Below, one piece after another: positions 39,209 through 48,413 of a stretch of 64,000 nucleotides of DNA. The notes beneath the pieces are model-generated. The model saw only the letters and a list, made by a program, of their open reading frames with translations. It was not told the origin of the DNA and searched no databases. A program made the translations under genes and the position numbers. The DNA is from Notoacmeibacter sp. MSK16QG-6 (GTDB lineage: Bacteria; Pseudomonadota; Alphaproteobacteria; Rhizobiales; Rhizobiaceae), in assembly GCF_024158145.1 (NCBI RefSeq), contig NZ_JAMYXM010000001.1, positions 620,001-684,000 on the forward strand. The letters are read 5' to 3'. Numbering within the stretch: the stretch's first letter is position 1; every line of letters begins with the position of its first letter.

Positions 39209-40139
39209 GCGGCTGAACACCACCTTTCGCGACTCGGTCCTTGGCGGTTTATCGCAGCATCCCAAGACACTTGAACCGAAATGGTTTTACGACGCCGTCG
39301 GCTCCGCCCTGTTCGACCAGATCTGCCTTTTACCCGAATATTACCCGACCCGGACGGAGACCGCGATCCTTCGTGAGCGAGCTGACGATATAGCGGAGGC
39401 GCTAGGCGCTGGCGTCGTACTTTACGAGCCTGGCGCTGGATCGCTCAGCAAGGCCCGTATCGTACTCGAGGCCCTCGAAGCCCCTTCCCGTTTCGTGCCC
39501 ACCGACATTTCGTCCACACATCTTCACGAAGCAGCCGAAGATGTGCGCGAAGCCTTTCCCGATCTGGCAATCGAGCCCATCGCGTGCGACTTCACAAAAC
39601 ATCTGGCTATACCGCCGAGCGTTGAAGACGATATGCCGGTCACATTGTTCTTTCCCGGCTCCACAATCGGCAATTTCGAGCCGGGCGAAGCGGAAGCCCT
39701 TCTTCGCCGGTTCCGTGAGGAGAGCGGTGCGCAGCATCTTCTGATCGGGGTCGATCTGGTCAAGGATCGCAATACGCTCGTGGCTGCGTATGACGACGCT
39801 GCGGGTGTGACGGCTGCCTTCAATCTCAACCTGCTCGAACGGATCAATCGCGAACTTGGCGGCGATTTCGTTATCGAGAAATTCCAGCACGTCGCTCTCT
39901 TCAATGAAGAGAAAAGCCGAATCGAAATGCATCTGGAGAGCTTGGAGGATCAGGAAGCGAGCATCGCTGGCAGCAGCATTCAATTTACCGCTGGCGAACG
40001 TCTCCATACCGAGAATTCTTACAAATACTCACCGGATCGTTTCAGCACCATGGCCGCACGAGCCGGCTGGAACGAGTCACTCGTCTGGACGGACGATAAG
40101 AATTGGTTTGGCGTGTTTCTTTTCACCGCCGCTGCGTGA
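39201..40139 (+). CDS. egtD: L-histidine N(alpha)-methyltransferase EgtD
   Basis: Trimethylates histidine to hercynine, the first step of ergothioneine synthesis. The 312-residue product carries the family segments YDAVGSALFDQICLLPEYYP, RTETAILRE, YEPGAGSLSKARIVLEAL, FFPGSTIGNFEPGEA and LIGVDLVKD. The ATG lies within the end of egtB (8-bp overlap), so the two form one transcript. egtC and egtE are not nearby; two-gene egtBD sets are common in alphaproteobacteria. Confidence 0.94.
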   Translation: MLERLNTTFRDSVLGGLSQHPKTLEPKWFYDAVGSALFDQICLLPEYYPTRTETAILRERADDIAEALGAGVVLYEPGAGSLSKARIVLEALEAPSRFVPTDISSTHLHEAAEDVREAFPDLAIEPIACDFTKHLAIPPSVEDDMPVTLFFPGSTIGNFEPGEAEALLRRFREESGAQHLLIGVDLVKDRNTLVAAYDDAAGVTAAFNLNLLERINRELGGDFVIEKFQHVALFNEEKSRIEMHLESLEDQEASIAGSSIQFTAGERLHTENSYKYSPDRFSTMAARAGWNESLVWTDDKNWFGVFLFTAAA

Positions 40140-40185
40140 CGTCAGCGGCGACGGACAATCGTTTCAGCCATTCGAAGAAAAGGAA

Positions 40186-40262
40186 TGGCGCGAGTGACGG
40201 GGCTCGAACCCGCGACCTCCGGCGTGACAGGCCGGCACTCTAACCAACTGAGCTACACCCGC
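40186..40262 (-). tRNA. tRNA-Asp (anticodon GTC)
   Basis: A 77-nt cloverleaf on the minus strand with acceptor arms GCGGGTG and CACTCGC, discriminator G and an encoded CCA. The anticodon loop CTGTCAC gives anticodon GTC. The T-arm reads as GCGGG-TTCGAGC-CCCGT. It converges with egtD and is divergent from tRNA-Val, about 220 bp away. Confidence 0.95.
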
Positions 40263-40485
40263 GCATCGAAACGGCCAGCGCGTTTTGCGCCGCCGCGTTC
40301 CGTGGAGCGCTGATTACGGTTTCGGCCTCGCACTGTCAACATGATTGCGGCCACGCGAGCATGTTTTTCCGGCCTGACAGCAAACAGCCATTTCCAAGAC
40401 CACGGAATGTCATTCCGGCTTCTTTTCGGTCTTGCGTCGCAATGGCAGACATCGTAGGCGTCTTGCGTCAGCCCAGACCCCTGTC

Positions 40486-40561
40486 GGGCGGTTAGCTCAG
40501 CTGGTAGAGCGCCTCGTTTACACCGAGGATGTCGGGAGTTCGAGTCTCTCACCGCCCACCA
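40486..40561 (+). tRNA. tRNA-Val (anticodon TAC)
   Basis: A 76-nt cloverleaf with acceptor arms GGGCGGT and ACCGCCC, discriminator A and an encoded CCA. The D-arm includes AGCTCAGCTGGTAGAGC. The anticodon loop TTTACAC gives anticodon TAC. It lies between tRNA-Asp and hupB. Confidence 0.95.
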
Positions 40562-40679
40562 TTTTCCTTCACCGTAGCGGTCCGAATTCGGTCTTCGCCG
40601 AACGGCCGGCGTTTATCTCAACCAACTCAATTACTCGGTTGAAGGCTCGTCCGGCAATGACGGCCGACTTGCATGACCG

Positions 40680-40717
40680 AAAAATTAAAAGGGCCGATGC
40701 ACTGCACATCGGCCCTT
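40680..40717 (-). terminator. Intrinsic terminator of hupB
   Basis: Read on the minus strand, AAGGGCCGATG (40717-40707) pairs with CATCGGCCCTT (40699-40689) around a 7-nt loop and is followed by TTAATTTTT. It starts about 50 bp after the hupB stop. An 11-bp perfect stem with a T-rich tail makes this a strong call. Confidence 0.9.
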
Positions 40718-40769
40718 GCTTATCGATCAATTGTCCGGGCCGGAGGCATAGCGACCCGGCCAGTGCAAA

Positions 40770-41048
40770 TCATTTCTTGTTTACGGAATCCTTCAGGCCC
40801 TTGCCGGCCGTGAACTTCGGCACGTTGCGGGCCGGAATGTCGACCTCTGCGCCGGTCTGCGGGTTACGGCCCTTGGAGGCGCCACGATGGCTCACCGAAA
40901 AATTGCCGAAACCAACAAGACGGACATCGCCGCCCTTGCTGAGTTCGCCCTGAATGGCGTCAAACACTGCGTCGACAGCATCGCCGGCTTCCGACTTGGA
41001 CATGCTGGTTTTCTCGGCAACTGCTGCGACGAGTTCGTTCTTATTCAT
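40770..41048 (-). CDS. hupB: HU-family nucleoid protein
   Basis: Small basic DNA-bending protein of the bacterial nucleoid. The 92-residue product follows the HU pattern: MNKNELVAAVAEKTSMSKSEA, then VRLVGFGNFSVSHRGASKGRN (the HU/IHF signature) and the arm region PQTGAEVDIPARNVPKF, ending GKGLKDSVNKK. GAGGAG precedes the ATG by 7 bases. It follows lon on the same strand, as is usual in proteobacteria, but a lon terminator hairpin separates the two, so it likely has its own promoter in the 187-bp gap. Confidence 0.96.
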   Translation of the reverse strand: MNKNELVAAVAEKTSMSKSEAGDAVDAVFDAIQGELSKGGDVRLVGFGNFSVSHRGASKGRNPQTGAEVDIPARNVPKFTAGKGLKDSVNKK

Positions 41049-41184
41049 GGGGATTCTCCTCTTCGAATCTTTTCCACCAAAATAGCCTGCGGCTCTTGTT
41101 CGGCACGTATTGTCCAGCCATTCACGCTAGTAGAATAACAGGGGCCAGCCACAGATACAGAAAATTCAGGCCCTGAAAAGGCAG

Positions 41185-41209
41185 AAAAGGCCGGAAAACC
41201 CGGCCTTTT
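41185..41209 (-). terminator. Intrinsic terminator of lon
   Basis: AAAAGGCCGG (41185-41194) pairs with CCGGCCTTTT (41200-41209) around a 5-nt loop. It begins about 27 bp after the lon stop. Both strands end in T-runs, so it can act in both directions, but lon is the natural user. Confidence 0.88.
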
Positions 41210-41235
41210 CCCCTAATTTCTGTGGAACAGAGGCC

Positions 41236-43656
41236 TTAATGCGCCACTGTGGACTCGGCACCGTCGGAAACGGCCGGAACCGCTACAACCTCCGGTTCTG
41301 TCCACTCGATCGGTTCGGGCATACGGGTCAGCGCGTGGCTGAGCACTTCGCCCACCCGGCTGACGGGTACGATTTCGAGGCCATCCTTCACATTCTCCGG
41401 AATGTCGGCGAGGTCCTTGGCGTTGTCTGACGGTATCAAAACCTTCTTGATGCCGCCGCGATGTGCCGCAAGCAACTTCTCCTTCAGGCCGCCAATGGGT
41501 AGAACCCTCCCGCGTAGCGTCACCTCGCCGGTCATGGCGATGTCCTTGCGCACCGGGATGCCAGTCATGACAGAAACGATGGACGTTGCCATAGCGATAC
41601 CGGCAGACGGACCATCCTTTGGCGTAGCGCCTTCCGGAACGTGGACGTGGATATCCCGCCGGTCGAAGATGGGAGGTTCGATACCAAAATCGACGGCACG
41701 GCTCCTCACATAGGAAGCGGCCGCAGAAATCGACTCCTTCATCACATCCTTCAGGTTGCCGGTAACAGTCATCTTTCCTTTGCCCGGCATCATCACGCCT
41801 TCGATCGTCAGCAATTCGCCGCCGACCTCCGTCCATGCCAAACCCGTCACGACACCGATCTGGTCTTCGCCCTCTGCTTCGCCGTAGCGGAAGCGCGGCA
41901 CGCCAAGAAACTCTTCCAGATTATCCTTGGTGACGGATACGGTTTCGACGTCGGCCTCCTTGAGAATTTTTGTGACAGCCTTGCGCGCCAGCGTCATCAG
42001 CTCACGCTCCAGATTGCGGACACCGGCTTCGCGCGTATAGGTCCGCACGATCTGGCGGATCGCTTCTTCGCCTACCGAGAACTCGTCTTTCTTCAGGGCG
42101 TGGTCCTTAATGGCTTTCGGCAGCAGGTGCCGCTTGGCGATCTCGACCTTCTCGTCCTCGGTATAACCGGCGATCCGTATGATCTCCATGCGGTCCATCA
42201 GCGGAGCCGGAATGTTCAGCGAGTTCGCCGTGGTGATGAACATCACATTGGACAGATCGTAATCGACCTCGAGATAGTGATCGGCAAAGGTGTTGTTCTG
42301 AGCCGGATCGAGCACTTCGAGCAGCGCCGAAGACGGATCGCCCCGGAAGTCCTGACCAAGCTTGTCGATTTCGTCGAGCAGGAAGAGCGGATTGTTCTTC
42401 TTGGCCTTCTTCATCGACTGAATGATCTTGCCCGGCATCGAGCCGATATAGGTGCGCCGATGGCCGCGAATTTCCGCCTCATCGCGGACGCCGCCTAGCG
42501 CCATGCGCACATATTCGCGGCCTGTCGCCTTGGCGATGGACTGCGCGAGCGACGTCTTGCCGACGCCGGGAGGGCCGACGAGGCACAGGATCGGACCTTT
42601 CAGCTTGCTCTGCCGGCTCTGCACCGCGAGATATTCGACGATCCGCTCCTTGACCTTTTCCAGGCCGTAGTGATCGTCGTCCAGCACCTTCTGCGCCGCA
42701 TTCAGGTCGTTCTTGACCCGTGACTTGCGGCCCCACGGAATGGAAAGTAGCCAGTCGAGATAATTGCGAACAACCGTGGCTTCCGCGCTCATCGGGCTCA
42801 TGGCGCGAAGCTTCTTCATCTCCGCTTCGGCCTTTTCACGGGCCTCCTTGGAGAGCTTTGTGCTCTTTATACGCTCTTCAAGTTCGCCAAGCTCGTCGCG
42901 ACCGTCCTCGCCTTCGCCAAGCTCTTTCTGAATGGCCTTCATCTGCTCATTCAGATAATATTCGCGCTGGGTCTTCTCCATCTGGCGCTTGACGCGCGAG
43001 CGGATGCGCTTTTCGACCTGCAGAACGGAGATTTCGGCTTCCATGAAGCCCATGGCCTTTTCCAGCCGATCCTTGACCGGGATCGTCGCCAGCATCTCTT
43101 GCTTTTCTGGAATCTTGATCGCCAGATGGCTGGCAATGGTATCGGCGAGCTTTGAGAACTCTTCAATCTGCCCGGCGGCGCCCACAACCTCTGGGCTGAT
43201 CTTCTTGTTCAGCTTGACGTAGTTTTCGAAGTCGGAAACCACCGAGCGGGCCAGCGCCTCGATCTCGACAGCATCCTCATCGGGTTCGCCAAGGATCTCG
43301 GCATCGGCCTCATGAAACTCCTCGCGATCGGTGAACGCGGTCAGGCGGGCGCGGGACTGACCTTCCACCAGCACCTTCACCGTTCCGTCGGGCAGCTTCA
43401 AAAGCTGCATCACCGTCGCAAGCGTACCGATCTCGTAAATATCCTCCGACGCCGGATCGTCGTCGGTCGAATTCTTCTGCGTGGCAAGAAGGATCTGCTT
43501 GTCGGCGCTCATCACATCCTCAAGAGCGGCAATCGACTTGCTGCGTCCGACGAAGAGCGGAACGATCATGTGCGGAAAAACCACGATATCGCGCAAGGGA
43601 AGCACGGCATAACGGCCTTCGGCAATAATGTCGGCCTGCTGTTGCTTACTAGGCAT
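41236..43656 (-). CDS. lon: ATP-dependent protease Lon
   Basis: Hexameric AAA+ serine protease for damaged and short-lived regulatory proteins. The 806-residue product has the N-terminal LON domain ([21 protein letters not shown]), a coiled-coil middle part, the AAA+ module with Walker [14 protein letters not shown] and Walker [14 protein letters not shown], and a C-terminal protease domain with the catalytic Ser in [11 protein letters not shown] and Lys in [11 protein letters not shown] chose the ATG at 43656, preceded by AGGAAAGGA; an earlier frame to 43815 covers the promoter. A heat-shock-type promoter lies about 110 bp upstream. Confidence 0.96.
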   Translation of the reverse strand: MPSKQQQADIIAEGRYAVLPLRDIVVFPHMIVPLFVGRSKSIAALEDVMSADKQILLATQKNSTDDDPASEDIYEIGTLATVMQLLKLPDGTVKVLVEGQSRARLTAFTDREEFHEADAEILGEPDEDAVEIEALARSVVSDFENYVKLNKKISPEVVGAAGQIEEFSKLADTIASHLAIKIPEKQEMLATIPVKDRLEKAMGFMEAEISVLQVEKRIRSRVKRQMEKTQREYYLNEQMKAIQKELGEGEDGRDELGELEERIKSTKLSKEAREKAEAEMKKLRAMSPMSAEATVVRNYLDWLLSIPWGRKSRVKNDLNAAQKVLDDDHYGLEKVKERIVEYLAVQSRQSKLKGPILCLVGPPGVGKTSLAQSIAKATGREYVRMALGGVRDEAEIRGHRRTYIGSMPGKIIQSMKKAKKNNPLFLLDEIDKLGQDFRGDPSSALLEVLDPAQNNTFADHYLEVDYDLSNVMFITTANSLNIPAPLMDRMEIIRIAGYTEDEKVEIAKRHLLPKAIKDHALKKDEFSVGEEAIRQIVRTYTREAGVRNLERELMTLARKAVTKILKEADVETVSVTKDNLEEFLGVPRFRYGEAEGEDQIGVVTGLAWTEVGGELLTIEGVMMPGKGKMTVTGNLKDVMKESISAAASYVRSRAVDFGIEPPIFDRRDIHVHVPEGATPKDGPSAGIAMATSIVSVMTGIPVRKDIAMTGEVTLRGRVLPIGGLKEKLLAAHRGGIKKVLIPSDNAKDLADIPENVKDGLEIVPVSRVGEVLSHALTRMPEPIEWTEPEVVAVPAVSDGAESTVAH

Positions 43657-43768
43657 CTTATTCCTTTCCTGGCCCGGCGGGCCATACGGCAGCGTCTCCA
43701 GCATCCCGGAAGCCGGCAATGATCGAGGAGGCGCCCACTTTGGATTCCCCGCGAATCCGTTCGAACCA

Positions 43769-43797
43769 ATGTGGCGTCGAACTCTGTCTGTTTCAAG
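43769..43797 (-). promoter_or_regulatory. Candidate RpoH (sigma-32) promoter of lon
   Basis: On the minus strand CTTGAA (43797-43792), exactly 17 bp and then CCACAT (43774-43769) match the rhizobial RpoH pattern CTTGAA-N17-CCANAT as I remember it. Transcription would start near 43762, giving a leader of about 105 nt before lon. The rest of the 314-bp lon/mechanosensitive-channel gap shows no other clear feature. Confidence 0.75.
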
Positions 43798-43970
43798 GAT
43801 TTCAGGCTTTTCCACGCATTCTTGTGAAAGCTGCCCTCCCGGAACCGTCTGGCGGCGGCAGGGGTGTTTGGAACCGAAGCGGACAAATGGTATTTCATTG
43901 ATGAGACAGAGCCTGCCCCGCTTTACCGAGGAATCAGATCATCACTTCCTATCGTGCCCCTCTACCCTCG

Positions 43971-45689
43971 GTGAAGACATTCTATACTCTCGTTCTCGCC
44001 GGCCTGACCTGTCTGATTTTAAGTGTTTTATCAGCCTTCGCGCAGTCAGGTGGTGACGGTCCGCCCAGCCGTTGGTTCGAAGTCGATCAATTGAACCCAG
44101 GCCTACCGCCAGCCGAAACCGATCTACTTCGTGAAACCCCGCAATCGTCCCTCGAAACCTTTCTGACGCTGGCGCGCGAAAAGCGCTATGCCGACGCCGC
44201 GCATCTGCTCGATCTTACCGATATCGAGATAGACGATCAGGAACGGATTGGTTTCGAACGCGCCGCGCAACTTTTCGCGGTTCTTGACCGGAAAATCTGG
44301 ATCGACTGGGATTCGCTGCCCGATCGACCGGATGCGCTCGATCCAAGGGGATCGAGCCGTGATGCCAGCGCCGGCGAAGCGCAGCGCGACATCAGTCTCG
44401 GACAGCTTTCACTGGAATACCGACCGGTTTCGATAAGGCTGCGGCGGATCAAAGAGGGCGCAGGCGATCCCGTATGGATTTTCTCGCGCCAGACGGTCGG
44501 CAATATCGAAGGTCTCTACGACGCTTATGGCCCAAGCCGTTTCGAAAAATGGCTGCCTCAGCCTCTCGCGCAGAACACGCCACTCGGTGTCGCGGTCTGG
44601 GAATTGATTGCCCTGCCCATCGCGATCATCGTTCTCGTAGCCGTCTTTCTAATCGTCTATCGAGGGCTGCGCAGCTTTCAGTCGCGAACCGATCACAGCG
44701 TGGCTGCGGAACTGCTCGAAGCCATCGCCCTACCCGCGGCGTCCATGCTCACCGGCATCGTCGGTTGGCTTTTAACGCGATATTTGTTCGTTTTCTCCGC
44801 ACCGGTCGATGTGTTCATGACACCGCTATGGACGGCATTTCTGGTCCTGGCGCTGATCTTTCTGTTCGTACGTGTCTTCGACACGGTGCTCGACCGCGTC
44901 TTCGCCCGCAACATCGACGACATCTCGAAGCCCGAGAACGAAGGCGACCGCGAATTACAGACCAATTTGTCAGCAGCGCGCCGGATCGCGCTTCTGGTCG
45001 TGGCTGTGGCGGGCTTCGGAATCGTGCTCCTTCAAACCAATGTCTTCGATGGAATGGCGGTGGCGCTCCTCGGTTCGGCGGGTCTGCTGACGCTTGTCGT
45101 CGGGTTCGCCGCGCGTTCGGCCCTCTCGTCCATCATGTCGTCGCTGCAGATCGCCTTATCCAAATCAGCCAAGATCGGTGACGATGTGCTGTTCGAAGGC
45201 TACTGGTGCACGGTCGAGCGGATCAATTTCACCTTCATTCAGCTTAGGAGCTGGGACAGGCGGCGCATCATCGTGCCAGTCGACTATTTTGTCAGCCATC
45301 CCTTCGAAAACTGGACCAAACAGGATGCGACGATTACGAAATATGTCGAGTTGCGGTTGAACCATCTGGCCGACCTGAAACCGATGAGGGAACGGTTTCA
45401 GCAGTTCGTCGAGGATGACGAGGATATTCTGACGAAGAACGAATCCAAGGTTCAGGTGGTCGATCACGATGCGACCGGAATGCTCGTACGCTTTTATGCC
45501 GATGCCCGCGATCCGACAACCGGCTGGAACATGCAGTGCCGGCTGCGTGAGGCCATGCTCATGGCTGCTGCCGAACTTGAGCCGAAACGCGGTGACGAGG
45601 CGCTTTATCTGCCCGCCGAACGTGAGGCGAAAATCGTCGATCTAACCAAGGATATGTCCGAACAGCGGACATCATCTGAGAGCGACTGA
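43971..45689 (+). CDS. MscS-family mechanosensitive ion channel protein
   Basis: A 572-residue inner-membrane channel of the large MscS group. An N-terminal signal peptide (ending near AFAQ) leads to a periplasmic domain of about 190 residues. Then come about five membrane segments and the conserved pore helix and beta domain: VALLGSAGLLTLVVGFAARS, ALSSIMSSLQIALS, GDDVLFEGYWCTVERINF and IIVPVDYFVSHPFENW. The start is a GTG at 43971; the leader downstream of it is a good signal sequence. It presumably releases solutes on osmotic downshock. It is divergent from lon. Confidence 0.87.
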   Translation: MKTFYTLVLAGLTCLILSVLSAFAQSGGDGPPSRWFEVDQLNPGLPPAETDLLRETPQSSLETFLTLAREKRYADAAHLLDLTDIEIDDQERIGFERAAQLFAVLDRKIWIDWDSLPDRPDALDPRGSSRDASAGEAQRDISLGQLSLEYRPVSIRLRRIKEGAGDPVWIFSRQTVGNIEGLYDAYGPSRFEKWLPQPLAQNTPLGVAVWELIALPIAIIVLVAVFLIVYRGLRSFQSRTDHSVAAELLEAIALPAASMLTGIVGWLLTRYLFVFSAPVDVFMTPLWTAFLVLALIFLFVRVFDTVLDRVFARNIDDISKPENEGDRELQTNLSAARRIALLVVAVAGFGIVLLQTNVFDGMAVALLGSAGLLTLVVGFAARSALSSIMSSLQIALSKSAKIGDDVLFEGYWCTVERINFTFIQLRSWDRRRIIVPVDYFVSHPFENWTKQDATITKYVELRLNHLADLKPMRERFQQFVEDDEDILTKNESKVQVVDHDATGMLVRFYADARDPTTGWNMQCRLREAMLMAAAELEPKRGDEALYLPAEREAKIVDLTKDMSEQRTSSESD

Positions 45690-45698
45690 AATCAGACC

Positions 45699-45905
45699 TC
45701 AGCCGCGCCAGTGCGTATCGCACCGATGCGGACCGGAATGGCCCCAGTCGCGGGTGCAGGTGTTGGTACATTCGTCGCACATGCGGTCGCACTGACCGGC
45801 GCCTGCTGTCGGCCCGTCCACGATTTCGGCGGATACAAGGTTGCCGCAGCTATCGCAGGTCGCCAGATCAACATTTGTGAACGTTCTGGGATCGGAATAC
45901 TTCAT
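45699..45905 (-). CDS. Small cysteine-rich protein, possible zinc ribbon
   Basis: A 68-residue protein I cannot name. It has seven cysteines in spaced pairs (CDSC, then CDRMCDEC, then C four residues on, and a late HRCDTHW) plus histidines in GHSGPHRC, which suggests one or two bound zinc ions. GGAGG lies 5 bases before the ATG at 45905; a second ATG three bases upstream and another at 45917 are in frame. It sits on the minus strand between a converging channel gene and clpX. Coding status rests on the cysteine pattern and ribosome site. Confidence 0.6.
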   Translation of the reverse strand: MKYSDPRTFTNVDLATCDSCGNLVSAEIVDGPTAGAGQCDRMCDECTNTCTRDWGHSGPHRCDTHWRG

Positions 45906-46009
45906 CATCGCCTCCATGACCTTACGTCAAATATGCCTTGCAATGAGTGACGCGGCAAGCCGGCGTAAGACCGTGAAACCGGCGGACAAAAATTAGAGAG
46001 GGCGAATAA

Positions 46010-46033
46010 AAAAGCGCCCTTTCGGGCGCTTTT
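46010..46033 (-). terminator. Intrinsic terminator of clpX
   Basis: AAAAGCGCCC (46010-46019) and GGGCGCTTTT (46024-46033) form a 10-bp stem with a TTTC tetraloop; on the minus strand it is followed by more T residues. It begins 36 bp after the clpX stop. Confidence 0.9.
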
Positions 46034-46068
46034 GGTTTTCCTCTTGAGAAGCATTCGATGACGCTTTG

Positions 46069-47346
46069 TCAGGCGGACGTCTTGTCCTTTTCCTTGCGCG
46101 CCTCGGAATAGATGTAGAGAGGCTGCGCATTGCCGCCGACCACTTCTTCCGAGATCACAACCTCCTGCACGCCTTCCATGCCCGGCAGATCGAACATGGT
46201 ATCCAGCAGAATGCCTTCCATGATCGAACGCAGGCCACGCGCACCGGTCTTGCGTTCGATGGCGCGACGGGCGATGGCGCGCAGGGCGTCTTCGTGGAAG
46301 GTCAGCTGAACATCTTCCATCTCGAAGAGACGCTGATACTGCTTGACGAGCGCGTTTTTCGGCTCGCTGAGGATCTGGATGAGCGCATCCTCGTCGAGAT
46401 CTTCGAGCGTGGCGAGCACGGGAAGACGGCCGACAAATTCCGGGATCAAGCCGAACTTCAGAAGATCCTCCGGCTCGACCTTGCGAAACAGTTCGCCGGT
46501 CTTGCGCTCTTCCGGGTTCTCGACGCTAGCACCGAAGCCGATCGATGTTTTGCGGCCGCGATCGGAAATGATCTTGTCCAGACCGGCGAAAGCCCCGCCA
46601 GAAATGAACAGGATATTGGCCGTGTCGACCTGCAGGAACTCCTGCTGAGGATGTTTGCGGCCGCCCTGCGGTGGAACCGAAGCGACCGTGCCTTCCATGA
46701 TCTTCAGCAAAGCCTGCTGAACGCCCTCGCCCGACACGTCGCGCGTGATGGACGGGTTGTCCGACTTGCGGCTGATCTTGTCGATCTCGTCGATATAGAC
46801 GATACCGCGCTGGGCGCGCTCGACATTATAATCCGCAGACTGGAGCAGTTTGAGGATGATGTTTTCGACGTCCTCGCCCACATAGCCAGCCTCTGTCAGC
46901 GTGGTCGCGTCCGCCATGGTGAAGGGCACATCGATGATACGCGCCAGGGTCTGCGCCAAAAGCGTCTTGCCGCAGCCCGTCGGGCCGATGAGCAGGATGT
47001 TGGATTTGGCAAGCTCCACATCCTGGTTCTTCGAGGCGTGCGCCAGACGCTTGTAGTGGTTATGAACCGCCACCGACAAAACCCGTTTTGCGTAGGGCTG
47101 TCCGATCACATAATCGTCGAGAACGTCGAGAATTTCCTGCGGTGTCGGAACGCCGTCGGAGGATTTGACGATGGAGCTTTTGTTCTCTTCGCGAATGATG
47201 TCCATGCACAGTTCGACGCATTCATCGCAGATGAAGACGGTCGGGCCCGCGATGAGCTTGCGAACCTCGTGCTGACTCTTGCCACAAAAAGAGCAGTACA
47301 GCGTGTTCTTCGAATCGCCGCCCCCGTTGCCGCTCACTTTGCTCAT
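46069..47346 (-). CDS. clpX: ClpXP ATPase subunit ClpX
   Basis: AAA+ unfoldase that feeds substrates to ClpP, including cell-cycle regulators in alphaproteobacteria. The 425-residue product has an N-terminal C4 zinc domain ([22 protein letters not shown]), Walker [13 protein letters not shown], Walker [14 protein letters not shown], and the ClpP-binding loop near [12 protein letters not shown] chose the ATG at 47346, preceded by AAAGGA; an upstream extension to 47526 overlaps clpP and is rejected. It follows clpP by 154 bp. Confidence 0.96.
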   Translation of the reverse strand: MSKVSGNGGGDSKNTLYCSFCGKSQHEVRKLIAGPTVFICDECVELCMDIIREENKSSIVKSSDGVPTPQEILDVLDDYVIGQPYAKRVLSVAVHNHYKRLAHASKNQDVELAKSNILLIGPTGCGKTLLAQTLARIIDVPFTMADATTLTEAGYVGEDVENIILKLLQSADYNVERAQRGIVYIDEIDKISRKSDNPSITRDVSGEGVQQALLKIMEGTVASVPPQGGRKHPQQEFLQVDTANILFISGGAFAGLDKIISDRGRKTSIGFGASVENPEERKTGELFRKVEPEDLLKFGLIPEFVGRLPVLATLEDLDEDALIQILSEPKNALVKQYQRLFEMEDVQLTFHEDALRAIARRAIERKTGARGLRSIMEGILLDTMFDLPGMEGVQEVVISEEVVGGNAQPLYIYSEARKEKDKTSA

Positions 47347-47500
47347 ATGTTCGTCCTTTCGCTGCCCCGCATAACCGCTCCGTCGACGGTCGCATAAAGG
47401 GACTGATTCATCCAACCCAAACACAATTCGCCAATGCAGGCAATTCAGTGGATTGGAAAGTAAGACGGGCCGTTTTCTCCGTAACCGGCCCGCCGACTCC

Positions 47501-48130
47501 TTATTCGGCCTCTCCCTCGACGGCATCGCGCGTCGTGATGACCTTGTCGATCAGACCCCAATCCTTCGCTTCATCAGCCGTCATAAAGTGATCGCGGTCC
47601 AGTGTGCGTTCGACCGTATCGTAATCCTGATTGGTGTGTTTGACGTAAACCTCGTTCAAGCGCCGCTTCAGCTTGATGATATCCTGCGCATGACGTTCAA
47701 TATCGGAAGCCTGCCCCTGAAAACCGCCCGATGGCTGGTGGACCATGACGCGGGCGTTGGGCGTGGCGAAACGCATGTCCGGCGCCCCGGCGCATAGCAG
47801 AAGCGAACCCATCGATGCGGCCTGGCCGACGCAAAGGGTCGTCACTGGCGGCTTGATGAACTGCATGGTGTCGTAAATCGCCATGCCGCTCGTCACCACG
47901 CCGCCCGGCGAATTGATATAAAGGCTGATTTCCTTTGAAGGGTTTTCCGCCTCAAGAAACAGCAGCTGCGCGCAGACCAGAGACGCCATGCCGTCTTCGA
48001 CAGGGCCGGTGATGAATATGATGCGTTCTTTCAGAAGCCGCGAAAAAATGTCGTAAGCCCGCTCCCCGCGATTGGTCTGCTCCACGACCATCGGCACGAG
48101 GCTCATTGCGGTTTCAACTGGGTCTCTCAT
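47501..48130 (-). CDS. clpP: ATP-dependent Clp protease proteolytic subunit
   Basis: Tetradecameric serine protease working with ClpX and ClpA. The 209-residue product has the nucleophile Ser106 in [11 protein letters not shown] and His131 in VMVHQPSGG; the third residue, an Asp, is expected near position 180 ([12 protein letters not shown]). Propeptide and handle helix look normal. AAGGA precedes the ATG. A heat-shock-type promoter is present about 100 bp upstream. Confidence 0.96.
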   Translation of the reverse strand: MRDPVETAMSLVPMVVEQTNRGERAYDIFSRLLKERIIFITGPVEDGMASLVCAQLLFLEAENPSKEISLYINSPGGVVTSGMAIYDTMQFIKPPVTTLCVGQAASMGSLLLCAGAPDMRFATPNARVMVHQPSGGFQGQASDIERHAQDIIKLKRRLNEVYVKHTNQDYDTVERTLDRDHFMTADEAKDWGLIDKVITTRDAVEGEAE

Positions 48131-48230
48131 TGAAAATCCTTAAGCTTTGCACAAAGAGCGACAGATCATCTGTCACGCCTGGAGCGGCCAGCAGGCAGAT
48201 CGCCTTTTGAGAAGGGGTAGCCGCAGACTC

Positions 48231-48263
48231 CCTAAATAAGGGTTGAGCGATCACGATAACAAG
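48231..48263 (-). promoter_or_regulatory. Candidate RpoH (sigma-32) promoter of clpP
   Basis: On the minus strand CTTGTT (48263-48258), 17 bp and CTTATTTAGG (48240-48231) fit the alphaproteobacterial heat-shock pattern of a CTTG box and a CYTATNTNNG box. The spacing equals that of the lon site in this window. The leader to clpP would be about 95 nt. The remaining part of the 283-bp gap holds nothing else I can name. Confidence 0.6.
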
Positions 48264-48413
48264 ACCATCGCGACACCGTACAAAAGATACAATCCTAACC
48301 AGTAACCTTTTGTGCAAATCGTGTTGCCCGAAATCGCAGCAAAACACGCATTTCCTGCGTTAGCCTGACCATAATGGCGGCCATGCCGTCTACGGTGGAA
48401 AGGACATGACAGC

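Noticed and set aside
40253..40552. A minus-strand frame over the tRNA-Asp and tRNA-Val region (MRDSNSRHPRCKRGALP)
   Set aside because: It is another antisense tRNA artefact.
43657..43815. N-terminal extension of Lon to an ATG at 43815
   Set aside because: The extension would cover the candidate RpoH promoter, has no homology, and the ATG at 43656 has a strong ribosome site.
47347..47526. N-terminal extension of ClpX
   Set aside because: It overlaps the end of clpP and does not resemble ClpX; the zinc domain starts just after the chosen ATG.
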